NCBI GenBank assembly: GCA_963971305.1
Contig: OZ020305.1
Coordinates: 901,001-965,000 of the forward strand
Origin: Arcuatula senhousia
Taxonomy: Eukaryota > Mollusca > Bivalvia > Mytilida > Mytilidae
Length of the DNA stretch: 64,000 bases
Reading direction: 5' to 3'
The notes under the pieces are model-generated. The model was given only the letters and a program-made list of their open reading frames with translations. It did no database searches and had not been told where the DNA came from. How positions within the stretch are numbered: position 1 is the stretch's first letter; every line of letters begins with the position of its first letter. A program made the position numbers and the translations under genes. This document shows, in pieces, positions 27,601-34,014 of this stretch.

Positions 27601-30600
27601 CACCAATGAGTGTAGATTTAGTGTACAGAGAGTGAAACTCCTGACTGAACGGAGCATTTCTATTGTCTCCCTTTACTTACCTTCACCAATGAGTGTAGAT
27701 TTAGTGTACAGTGAGTGAAGCTCTGGACTGAACGGAGCATTTCTATTGTGTCCCTTTACTTACCTTCACCAATGAGTGTAGATTTAGTGTACAGAGAGTG
27801 AAGTTCCCGACTGAACGGAGCATTTCTATTGTCTCCCTTTACTAACCTTCACCAATGATTGTAGACTTAGTGTACAGTGAGTGAAGCTCCCGACTGAACG
27901 GAGCATTTCTATTGTCTCCCTTTACTAACCTTCACCAATGAGTGTAGATTTAGTGTACAGTGAGTGAAGCTCCCGACTGAACAGAGCATTTCTATTGTCT
28001 GCCTTTACTAACCTTCACCAATGATTGTAGACTTAGTGTACAGTGAGTGAAGCTCCCGACTGAACGGAGCATTTCTATTGTCTCCCTTTACTGACCTTCA
28101 CCAAGGAGTGTAGATTTAGTGTACAGGGAGTGAAGCTCCCGACTGAACGGAGCATTTCTATTGTGTCCCTTTACTTACCTTCACTAATGAGTGTAGATTT
28201 AGTGTACAGTGAGTGAAGCTCCTGACTGAATGGAGTATTTCTATTGTCTCCCTTTACTTACCTTCACCAATGAGTGAAGGTTTAGTGTATAGTGAGTGAA
28301 GCTCTCCACTGAACGGAGCATTTCTATTTTCTCCCTTTACTAACCTTCACCAATGAGTGTAGATTTAGTGTACAGTGAGTGAAGCTCTCGACTGAATGGA
28401 GCATTTCTATTTTCTCCTGCTGCCTTTAATGCTGCTGTTTCTGTCTGCTTGACCACTCCAACCTGTTAACATGGTAAAGCATTCTACAACATTAAATAAC
28501 AAATGGGGCTAAAAAGTAGATCTGGTGGCAGTTTGAAGAGTGTGCACATCAAGTTAATCTCTAGCTTTAGTAAAACCATTTAAGTTGTGTAAAGCTTTTC
28601 TCTGCGCAAAATATACAAGGTAAATGCATGTCTTTTGTTGTGATTGTATCTTTTGCAATAATAAACATTTGTTTTGCAATGTATATTAACTTAAAGCCAT
28701 GATAAAATCATTCCTAGATTCTCATCCAAATTTCTTGAAATGTGAACGGGCGGGCAGGAGAATTTTATTTCTTTTTTCTTATCCAAAATGATAAAATTAG
28801 CTGCCATTTTAGAAAAAATTTACCAATAATTAACATATTTTGCAAAAACAATCAAAATAAATTTTTTGAGGGGTACAAAAAAATCAGGGCGGGAGGGGTT
28901 GACAATCTAGAATATTCTTTATATTGGCCTAATGTACATTGGTACTACATTGGTACCACAATTGAGGATTTGTAAATTGCCACTGATACATGTATATATG
29001 GAGGTTGTGTCATGAACATTTATTTCACATATCTTTATCTTCCAATAGATTAATGGTGGATATCTTAAAATAAAAGTTTACACATATGAATTGTTTTATG
29101 TCCTGATCTTGGGCTTTTGCTGATAAGAAACAGATTGGTTTTGAATCATACTAAAGCAATGTGGGCATAAAGGGGAATTGTATCACAGGAGTTGTATATA
29201 AAGTATGCATAAATCTTTAAAAAAATAGTGTGGTATATAAGCCAATGCATTTGACTGCTCGGCTACCCAAGACCCCAAAAATTAGCAAACATGAAAATTG
29301 AAAATTAATAGGGTTTTATAGTAAATATTCTAAATTGCTACCTAATTATTACCATACCTTAAATCCTGCAGACACCAGTCTTCTGACATGAACAAACAGT
29401 CTATGTGTTGGGATGGAGGCTGTCATAAAATTATGATCAGGATGAGCAAAGATCTTTAACACTTTAGCTGCTTCCTGGCAAAATAATTGAAAGAATGAAA
29501 TTCAAAACAAGGTACATTGTATTAAAACAGATAATGGTTAACAACAGGCATAAAATCTAAATCCTAAATAGCAACAGTTCAAACATGTCAAATTAAAACT
29601 ACTAAGTTCTTATACATGTAGATGGATTTTTTTCAAAAAGAAAAAGTTGCTACTGTTAATTTGTTCCTATAACTTTTTGAAAATCTCCCAGATAGGCCTC
29701 CATACCTACATGTATGGTCTCAAACTCTACTGATCTTTTCTACTTCTATGACCCAAGTTTAAAAGTTATATTATAATACAAACACTTTTTTATTCAACTT
29801 CACTACTATTTGAGTTTGCAACACTAAAGGCAGTTGATTTGTGATATAAGAGTGTGTTTTTTTGTGACATAAATGGATACGAGTGTGTGTGTCTTTTTTT
29901 AATGGGTGGGAGGCATATACTTATTTTTTCCTTTTATGTTTTCACTGATAATACCATCACTAGACACGATGTATTCTTTGTTTAGGAGCATACATGTATA
30001 CTACACAGCACTCCATTTACCTCTGCATCATCTCCAAACATCCTGTACCTATACCCACACTCCATCAACAACAAAGCATCCGGATACTTTGTTTTAATAT
30101 CTAAATACTGCTGTTCTAGCGGGGTATACTTAATCTTTGTCGTCTTCATCAATGGTGATTTCCCTTTACTTTTCGTTACATTCTGCTCAGGTCGGCTAAA
30201 TTTAGACAAGTTACTTTCTTTAGCAATAATTTCTTCATCACTGTCAGAAATGCCATGGACCTCTTGTTTATCCTCAAAACTGTCAGAACGGGAGATAATT
30301 TGTTTTGATTTTATTTTTTCTAAAATATCTTCGTTTATATCAAATTCTTGTCCTGATTCAAACTGCTTCAGTTTTAATAAAGTTGACTCATTGACAGTAT
30401 AATTTGTAACCATAGTAGTCTGCTTTGGTGTTTCTGAGTGTTTATCTGCAGTTATTTTCATACTTTTTGGTGTACATGAAAGTTCATCACAATAATTTTT
30501 ATCACTTGCTTTTTGATCATGGTCTGTGCAAAGTTTTTTAGAAGAGGAGTTGAAATTATTGTCGTCTTGCAGGGTTCTTTTCTTTCCACTTTTCTACAAA

Positions 30601-33410
30601 AAATATTGATAAAATGAAAATAAAATATATGTACAGACATTCTACATTTTAGGCCAAGATATCCTGATCATCTTTCACTCATAAATTGCACACAAATCAG
30701 CCAATGGTGATAAAATTCAAAATTATGCTAGATGAAAAGATAAGTCATTGTTTTGATTAGTGTTTGGCTGGTTGTACTGAGACAACTTAAACATCCCTAT
30801 TACATATAGAATATAGGACCTTTTTATTTTGAGATCGATTTTATCATTTGTTTTGGTGAACCCGAAGGGTGAACCAAAAAACAAGTGATAAAGTCGATCT
30901 AAAAACAAAAAAGTCATATATTCTCTTTATCGGTAATTAATTGTGATGAAACGTACTGACCCAATAAATTTCGGTGATACACACCTGTTCATGAGACAGA
31001 CTTTATCAGCCAGTACACATCAAAGGAAAAATGTACTAATTACCGATAAATGTATGTCTTCACAACCATGTTGTGTTTTGTGTAGCTTCAAGACCCAAAG
31101 ATAGCAATTGAAGGGGGAGGTTTGATATGCCATTAAACCTTGTTTAACCACCATTTCTTTTGAAATACAATGTACCAATACCAAGTTAAGTCAGGACCAT
31201 TGCAGTCTTCAATTTTCCGGTATGTTTTCCTTGTTTTTGTCTTTTCTCAGGGACATCTGAGATTGATCCTCCAAGTTCAGTAATTTTGTAATCAACTTTA
31301 TTTGCAAATTGCATAGACATCTACATGTAAGGGCATAAATATTTAACCACCCAAATAAGAAGTACATTGTATTGATATATGTCATAGGCACTCAAAATGA
31401 AATTCTAAGTGGTTAAGTTGTAATGGTTTAGATACTATTGAAGTATATTTTTTACTATATCGGTTTATTTATATTATTTTGCAAACCATATAAAAAAAGG
31501 TTTTTCTCAAGGCACTGGCTACATTTACACGGCTGTGTAAACCTAAGAAAACATTAGGTTTTACATGTGTAAAAATAATGAAAACTTAGGTTTACACGGA
31601 AAAGTAAAACCGGATATCAATGACGGTGATGGAACGAAATGGTAACAATAATTATTGTTACACACCTTATATTTACACCCTCATATTCATGTCACATATA
31701 AAATTTTTATGATTTTTTCCCTTTAACGATAATTTTTTCCAGTATAAATTAAAGTCAAAACCTCGAACATTTGCTCAACTGGGTACCGACAGCATAAGAG
31801 AAAGAAGCAAAGGTGTACCAAAGGGGTAATCAGTATCATAAAACTGTAAAGACAAAGACAAAACCGGCAGACAAAAAATCATCACAACAAAACAAACCAC
31901 ATAACATAAAACACACACACACCTAACAACAAAACTGCATTCAGCAATGCGAACTCAAGTCAAAACGAGAGTGAACTCAGGTGCTCCGGAAGAGTAAGCA
32001 TTTCCTGCTTGCTATAGCACACCCGTCACGTTGCCAAAGATCGATTAAGTGTTGGTCAAAAGTTTACATTGAACACATCATTGAGCTGGTAGATTAAAAA
32101 GGTTACAAAAGAAAAGAGTCTGGAAATATTTTTTTGGTCGATACAAATGATATTTGATATAAAAAATACAAACATTCAAAGAATTAAAAAATACTTTACA
32201 GTGGACGAATGGAACTTCCTTACCAAGGAGGTCTCCAAGAAAAAAACGACAGCGGAATATCTATGAGGAGTATGTGTAAGCTAGCAATTTGGGGAACCAG
32301 CCTAGCGCAGGCACTGATGTCCTGTTGTTTATTGCCTTCCTATTGAAGCCTGTGAACTAAAATTTACAATATTATGTACTAATTCAAATGTTACACTTAA
32401 AACTATTATTATAAGTTGTCATTTGGTTACTTACTTGTATACATGTATAATGTTATCATTTGTTTGTTTGCATCCAACATATCCCAGTTTGGGTCATAAT
32501 TGAAAAAAATATAAAGTTTCAAAGTTTTCAAAGTCCACACCTCACCATCAATCAAGTGTGATGGATGCCTAACTTGGTTTCATCAGAAATGTGCAGCATG
32601 GAAATCAGCACCAAAAAGCACCTACTTGATTTGTAGACCATGTCAATCAACGCTAAATAAATTCCACGAATTTCAATGAACAACCTGGTGTGACTAAATA
32701 TTCATGATTACTGTTTACTGTGTTATTTGATTGGAAGTTGTAAAATATGATTTTTTAATAAATATGATAACTGATGAAAAATGCATTGTGTGACATATAC
32801 ATGTAGATAGCATTCAGTAAAGAAATAAAAAGTATGTCAATTTTTGCGTTTCTTTTTGAACATGTAAAAATAAGGTGTGTAAGTAACAATAACTATTGTT
32901 ACACGTCTTTGTGATCCGGTTTTACTTTTCCATGTAAACTTAAGTTTTCGTTATTTTTACAAGTGTAAACCTAACGATTTCTTACATGTAGGTTTACACA
33001 GCCTTTTCTCAATCATGTCATTAATTATAAGCATGCCTCTCTCTCATGTCTCTTAATTCATTTATTCAGAAATTAGGGAATACATGCAAGATGCTAGAAC
33101 CTATGAATGTAAATGTATATAGCATAACATTTAGTTGTTTTAACATGTACAATATTTGTTGACTACGTACGACAAGACACATTCATGTAAATTATGTTAC
33201 CTTCAAAGTTGGGTTGTGTTTCTCTGGTGAGTCTTCTATTTCTATCACATCTTTTACACCTATTTGGTTGGTGGATTTAGAAGTTCCACTGGGCTTTGCA
33301 GTTGATGATGAACTAGTAGCTGGAGAGAAAAACTTTGAAATTGTTTCTTGGCTCTTATTCTCTATTTTAGATTTCAACTTTGTCAAATTGATGCCTTTTC
33401 GCTTACTCAT
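496..33410 (-). CDS. MSH3: MSH3 DNA mismatch repair protein, exons 1-12 of a gene that continues past position 1
   Basis: MSH3 pairs with MSH2 to form MutS-beta, which binds insertion/deletion loops in the nucleus and starts mismatch repair. Twelve exons were placed from translated blocks that follow the vertebrate MSH3 order. All junctions have GT donors and AG acceptors and compatible phases, giving 739 codons. Residues 21-28 (QETISKFF) are a PIP box for PCNA. Residues 248-257 ([10 protein letters not shown]) begin the mismatch-binding domain, where human MSH3 as I recall has Tyr-Lys and this has Tyr-Arg. The connector spans roughly residues 340-480 and the core follows to residue 739. The Walker ATPase and C-terminal exons are not in the window. 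Intron 4 carries a 19.4-kb array made of exon 4 copies, and intron 10 carries broken copies of exon 11. The placed exons have no internal stop, so the gene looks functional. Confidence 0.97.
975..1162 (-). CDS. MSH3: MSH3 exon 11 (core domain, functional copy)
   Basis: The exon has 188 nt (residues 621-682 plus two bases). It encodes [20 protein letters not shown]..., then [20 protein letters not shown] and [16 protein letters not shown]. It follows human [20 protein letters not shown] and IPELLSPVEHYLK. The acceptor is TTTTCCAG and the donor AG|GTACTT. It is the only exon 11 copy with both splice sites and full length; truncated copies lie at 1300-1403 and 1696-1746. Confidence 0.93.
1165..1315 (-). 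repeat. Tandem duplication of about 75 bp (exon 11 acceptor-side intron plus exon fragment)
   Basis: GGAAAATAAATAG(C/T)AAGATAAT ... TCTCCGATGACAGACT occurs twice head to tail, at about 1165-1239 and 1240-1315. It lies between the functional exon 11 and copy B. Confidence 0.8.
1300..1403 (-). pseudogene. Truncated duplicate of MSH3 exon 11 (copy B)
   Basis: From acceptor TTTTCCAG it reads [20 protein letters not shown]..., then SLSSEI, closely matching exon 11. It then runs into ATCCTTAAAGTC, which has no counterpart in the exon. It lacks the exon 11 3' part and donor. Read through, the frame reaches a stop at 1218. If included in the mRNA it would truncate MSH3. Confidence 0.9.
1468..1682. 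mobile_element. Short inverted-repeat element (MITE-like) between exon 11 copies
   Basis: The ends are imperfect inverted repeats: TACTGTAAACCGGGAAATTT at the left, and on the opposite strand TACTGTTAACTGGGGAATTT at the right. Length is about 215 bp, without coding capacity. It separates remnant C from copy B of exon 11, so it probably inserted after the duplication. Confidence 0.6.
1696..1746 (-). pseudogene. Second remnant of MSH3 exon 11 (copy C)
   Basis: After TTTTTCAG it reads [11 protein letters not shown], then a deletion joins it to sequence like the GAAGACAT part of exon 11 and a stop follows. The intron sequence before it (TTATTATCTTACTATTT on the minus strand) is also shared with the other two copies, so the duplication included acceptor-side intron. 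Confidence 0.8.
1783..2045 (+). repeat. Dispersed repeat family F1, 3' half
   Basis: It shares GGCCAATGCAAGACAG, ...GACTGCTTGCTGTCTTCCAT and CACTTATTCCACATTTCATT with the longer copies at 34015 and 38555. It has no coding potential and sits in MSH3 intron 10. Confidence 0.75.
2236..2770 (+). repeat. Dispersed repeat family F6 (SINE-like), copy 1
   Basis: It shares an ordered set of blocks with 46690-47105: GAACATGAAATGA, GGGACACAAGG/GTGGATAGGGA, ACCACTATG and GGCATATTCGCCACCC (here GGCCTATTCGCCACCC). Copies are diverged. A minus-strand reading frame of 116 codons within it is not thought to be a gene. Confidence 0.6.
3237..3372 (-). CDS. MSH3: MSH3 exon 10 (core domain)
   Basis: The exon has 136 nt: one base completing Arg 575, then residues 576-620. 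It encodes [20 protein letters not shown]..., then [15 protein letters not shown]. The [12 protein letters not shown] block matches human IERGLCSIYHKK. The acceptor is TTTACAG and the donor AAG|GTAAAT, phase 0. The following intron contains partial duplicates of exon 11. Confidence 0.94.
4190..4384 (-). CDS. MSH3: MSH3 exon 9 (core domain)
   Basis: The exon has 195 nt. It encodes residues beginning [20 protein letters not shown], then [38 protein letters not shown] and QPLLSAR. NLEIFQNxTDxKxKGSL and the RxLRxWxxQPLL block are strongly diagnostic of MutS core domains. The acceptor is CCTTTCAG and the donor AG|GTATAA. Confidence 0.97.
4517..4697 (+). repeat. Dispersed repeat family F1, central fragment
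   Basis: It contains GGTTCTCTACTG, AAAAAACTAGTCTAACCCTG and CCTGTCCTAAGCCAGGAATC, all present in the F1 copies at 34015 and 38555. It ends at CAAAGCTT. Confidence 0.75.
4796..5272 (-). mobile_element. GCGAGCATAGCT inverted-repeat element (family F3), inverted copy with duplicated flanks
   Basis: The element at about 4844-5215 has near-perfect terminal inverted repeats (AGCGAGCATAGCT / AGCTATGCTCGC) and an internal hairpin, GCGGGCAC...GTGCCCGC, next to one end. It is the reverse complement of the copy at 47237-47623. The flank ATGTACATTTGTTTAACAGA occurs twice before the element (about 4790 and 4814) and once after it (about 5236). It has no transposase, so it is non-autonomous. Confidence 0.8.
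5312..5426 (-). CDS. MSH3: MSH3 exon 8 (core domain)
   Basis: The exon has 115 nt, phase 1 in and phase 2 out. It encodes (C)[20 protein letters not shown]... and [18 protein letters not shown], matching the MSH3 block [25 protein letters not shown]. The acceptor is TTACAG and the donor GG|GTATGT. Confidence 0.94.
5523..5755 (+). repeat. Local tandem duplication, period about 105 bp, 2.2 copies
   Basis: TTAATTGACTAAGATTTTAA... starts at 5523 and 5628, and a partial third copy at 5732. The copies are more than 90 percent alike by eye. It is intronic in MSH3. Confidence 0.85.
6436..6542 (-). CDS. MSH3: MSH3 exon 7 (connector domain)
   Basis: The exon has 107 nt and encodes (S)[20 protein letters not shown]..., then [14 protein letters not shown], with one base left over. 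The acceptor GGTGTTCAG just upstream of TACAGTAGG was chosen over the nearby AGs because only it keeps the frame; it gives the [11 protein letters not shown] block matching human SVQDDRIRVER. The donor is AAAT|GTAAGT. Confidence 0.92.
6636..6850 (+). repeat. Dispersed repeat family F2, copy 1
   Basis: It begins CTTCCGGAACACCTTAGTTC and includes ...GTTTTGTCTTTGTC... and CCCCTTTGGTACACCTTTGC. The same blocks occur in reverse orientation at 31765-32040 and in part at 53265-53400 and 61515-61575. The origin of the family is not recognised. Confidence 0.65.
6868..8034 (+). mobile_element. Inverted-repeat element with internal tandem repeat of about 156 bp (family F4)
   Basis: The ends are short inverted repeats: GCTCACCTGG near the left end, CCAGGTGAGC at the right, with a palindrome GGACCTTCGGTCC beside the right end. 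Between them about six tandem copies of a 155-158 bp unit occur (GAAGACTTTTGTAGAGCTAA near 6918, 7075, 7230, 7386, 7541 and a diverged one near 7702). Each unit has AGGGGCTGTAACCCCTATAA, itself an inverted repeat. No long ORF is present. It lies in MSH3 intron 6. Confidence 0.8.
8080..8246 (-). CDS. MSH3: MSH3 exon 6 (connector domain)
   Basis: The exon has 167 nt: residues 381-435 plus two bases. The acceptor is ATATTTTCAG. It encodes [20 protein letters not shown]..., then [16 protein letters not shown], matching the MSH3 connector (VQPATGEVVFDSF, LQPVELLLP in the vertebrate protein). The donor is AG|GTATAA, phase 2. A dispersed repeat with internal tandem copies lies in the next intron. 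Confidence 0.94.
8609..8730 (-). CDS. MSH3: MSH3 exon 5 (first exon after the array)
   Basis: The exon has 122 nt (residue 340 split, then 341-380), ending in phase 0. Acceptor TTTATTTTAG is followed by (D)[16 protein letters not shown]..., then SFLLCIHES and SIGLL; the donor is CTT|GTAAGT. It follows human MSH3 after STLIGE-DVNP. The splice from exon 4 must cross about 19.6 kb of exon-derived repeats. Confidence 0.94.
15950..16810 (-). repeat. 7-unit higher-order duplication in the array
   Basis: The rare units with GAGTATGGATT and TTTCTTATGTCACC at about 16157-16216 recur at about 16738-16797, an offset of 581 bp (7 x 83). A 2-unit version (166 bp) of a similar event is seen at 16991 and 17157 with the variant ACAGTGATTGAAGC. 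Confidence 0.8.
18860..22843 (-). repeat. Higher-order block 1 of the array (48 units, 3984 bp)
   Basis: Rare unit variants recur 3984 bp (48 x 83) later. The GATTAAGTG variant at 18899 recurs at 22883, the ACGAATGAG unit at 18970 recurs near 22954, and the GGAGCTTTTC unit at 20347 recurs at 24331. The match is close, with occasional single differences, from about 18860 to 21590 and again from about 22258 to the block end. The stretch 21600-22250 differs from its counterpart and instead matches 18120-18790 at an offset of 3486 bp (42 units). Confidence 0.85.
22844..26839 (-). repeat. Higher-order block 2 of the array (second copy of the 48-unit block)
   Basis: This block repeats 18860-22855 at +3984 bp, except for about 25580-26240, which matches an earlier stretch at an offset of 5395 bp (65 units; the GGAGCTTTTC variant at 20347 and 25742). 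After 26839, units again match block 2 at +3901 bp (47 units; the CTGAACGAAGC variant at 23080 and 26981). The mosaic indicates unequal exchange or conversion of multi-unit segments. Confidence 0.8.
28345..28462 (-). CDS. MSH3: MSH3 exon 4 (full-length parent copy of the 83-bp array)
   Basis: The exon has 118 nt: 39 codons (residues 301-339) plus one base. Acceptor TTAACAG is followed by [19 protein letters not shown]..., then [11 protein letters not shown], and donor GAAG|GTTAGT. The split codon G|AT restores Asp at the junction with exon 5, giving the conserved STLIGEDVNP. Only this copy has the acceptor and the first 45 nt of the exon. The last 73 nt and the first 10 intron nt are repeated downstream for 19 kb. 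Using any later donor as a simple extension would read Glu-Gly-stop straight after this exon end. Confidence 0.96.
28463..29357 (-). other. MSH3 intron 3, nothing recognised
   Basis: This is AT-rich sequence between exons 3 and 4. The reading frame at 28742-28975 is low-complexity (Phe/Asn/Lys) and has no family signature. I see no repeat shared with the rest of the window. Confidence 0.6.
29358..29474 (-). CDS. MSH3: MSH3 exon 3 (mismatch-binding domain)
   Basis: The exon has 117 nt and 39 codons (residues 262-300), phase 0 at both ends. It encodes [16 protein letters not shown]... and [17 protein letters not shown], the diagnostic MutS domain I block of MSH3. The acceptor is TTTTGCCAG and the donor is AAG|GTATGG. 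Confidence 0.96.
30021..30593 (-). CDS. MSH3: MSH3 exon 2 (linker and start of mismatch-binding domain)
   Basis: The exon has 573 nt and 191 codons (residues 71-261), phase 0 at both ends. The acceptor is TTTTTTGTAG. The first part is a Lys/Ser/Asp-rich, poorly conserved linker. The last 40 residues match the conserved MSH3 block [12 protein letters not shown]...[14 protein letters not shown] that opens MutS domain I. The donor is GAG|GTAAAT. In this gene one long exon covers what I expect to be divided among more exons in vertebrates. Confidence 0.95.
30797..30940. repeat. Long hairpin (inverted repeat, arms about 60 bp) in MSH3 intron 1
   Basis: The left arm contains GAGATCGATTTTATCATTTG and the right arm contains CAAGTGATAAAGTCGATCT, near-complementary, around a centre at about 30855-30873. 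The arms extend outward with fewer matches. CTTTATCGGTAATTAA (about 30925) also recurs inverted as TAATTACCGATAAA at 31037. It is probably a small palindromic mobile element. Confidence 0.7.
31520..33005. mobile_element. Non-autonomous element with long terminal inverted repeats in MSH3 intron 1
   Basis: The arms at about 31530-31680 and 32865-33005 are inverted copies. The left arm has GGCTGTGTAAACCTAAGAAA, AACTTAGGTTTACACGGAAA, AGTAAAACCGGAT and the palindrome GTAACAATAATTATTGTTAC. The right arm has the complements in reverse order and ends TAGGTTTACACAGCC. Both flanks contain TTTTCTCAA, a possible target duplication. The interior includes an F2 copy but no transposase frame. Confidence 0.75.
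31765..32040 (-). repeat. Dispersed repeat family F2, copy nested inside the long-TIR element
   Basis: On the minus strand it shows the F2 order CTTCCGGAGCACCTGAGTTC, GTTTTGTCTTTGTC, CCCCTTTGGTACACCTTTGC. It lies within 31520-33005, so it either inserted into that element or travelled as part of it. Confidence 0.7.
33201..33410 (-). CDS. MSH3: MSH3 exon 1 (start codon, PIP box)
   Basis: The exon has 210 nt and 70 codons and starts at ATG 33410-33408. It encodes a basic Ser/Lys-rich tail. QETISKFF at residues 21-28 fits the QxxIxxFF PCNA-interacting box, which is expected at this place in MSH3 and MSH6. The exon ends ...HNPTLK, followed by donor GTAAC, in phase 0. Confidence 0.93.
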
Positions 33411-33559
33411 TGCAAAGCATTTAAATTGTGATGTTTGAGTGTTTGTGTTTTAAACAATCTGTCTAATTTGAAAGCATCTGTAACTTTTCAAAAAGATTTC
33501 ACTTCAAAGTAAAATTTTGCAAAACACCGGAACATAAAGAAGTTGTGTAAACATTAACG
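33411..33559. promoter_or_regulatory. MSH3 upstream region, possible divergent promoter
   Basis: There are 149 nt between the MSH3 start codon (minus) and a short plus-strand frame starting at 33560. I see no clear TATA box. The MSH3 promoter and 5' UTR must lie here or just beyond. The divergent role is inference. Confidence 0.35.
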
Positions 33560-33706
33560 ATGTCGGGAAAGAACCCGAAATTCGTTCCGGGTATTTTAAG
33601 CGATCAATTAATGTCTATGATAATATCAAATAAAGATGGATGTCAAAATATCGGTCGAAGTATATATATATTGGCACATACTCACAACGTATATATATAA
33701 TTGTCA
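33560..33706 (+). CDS. Short divergent ORF (48 codons), possible first exon of a neighbour
   Basis: ATG at 33560 starts a frame reading MSGKNPKFVPGILSDQLMSM... that becomes AT-repeat-like (SIYIL...VYI) before a stop at 33704-33706. The first 35 codons look more protein-like and CpG-containing than the flanking intergenic DNA. No consensus donor is obvious. I do not recognise a family; it is not DHFR, the divergent partner of MSH3 in vertebrates. It could be chance. Confidence 0.25.
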
Positions 33707-34014
33707 CATGGGTTACCAATAAGCACACCATTGGCTTTTTGCGATGCTTATACAAATACAATTATATGTATTTATCATCTTTTTTAAGCCCTTAATTATG
33801 AAATTTGAATACTTAAAATCTTTAAATTTTGAGTTTTTTTTTTGTTTTTTGGTTTTTTGTAGAAATATTGATAATTTGATAGTAACTCTAAAACGTTAAT
33901 ATTTTACCTTTTGACTATTGTATTGTTTTAAAGCATTACAGCTATCAAATGTCGGTTTTGTGTGATGGAATAAAGCTTAATCATTAGTTGTTGGATTTAT
34001 AATCGATATGTGTG

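Larger units (their letters stand above)
8978..28417 (-). repeat. 83-bp tandem array (about 234 copies) made from the 3' end of MSH3 exon 4 plus its splice donor
   Basis: Copies are spaced by exactly 83 nt for about 19.4 kb (for example the start of TTCACCAATG at 16228 and 16311). On the minus strand each unit has 73 nt from exon 4 (GGAGACAATAG... to ...ATTGGTGAAG, 24 codons plus G) followed by 10 nt of intron (GTAAGTAAAG). In frame the unit reads [10 protein letters not shown]... to ...YTKSTLIGE. The unit edges share the short match GGAGA, suggesting a first tandem duplication within exon and intron. No unit has the exon 4 acceptor. The outermost copy at the other end (8987) has donor GTTTGT. 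Some units carry short deletions (about 9198, 9360, 10065, 12570). No ORF of 60 codons or more starts inside the array in any frame. Confidence 0.97.

Noticed and set aside
8978..28417. CRISPR-like array or a repeat-protein gene
   Set aside because: There are no unique spacers of constant length between short repeats; the whole 83-bp unit repeats. The unit length is not a multiple of three and stops occur in every frame, so it does not encode a repeat protein. The match to MSH3 exon 4 explains it.
28742..28975. 77-codon frame in MSH3 intron 3
   Set aside because: Low-complexity Phe/Asn/Lys composition, no family signature, and no effect on the well-supported MSH3 exon chain.
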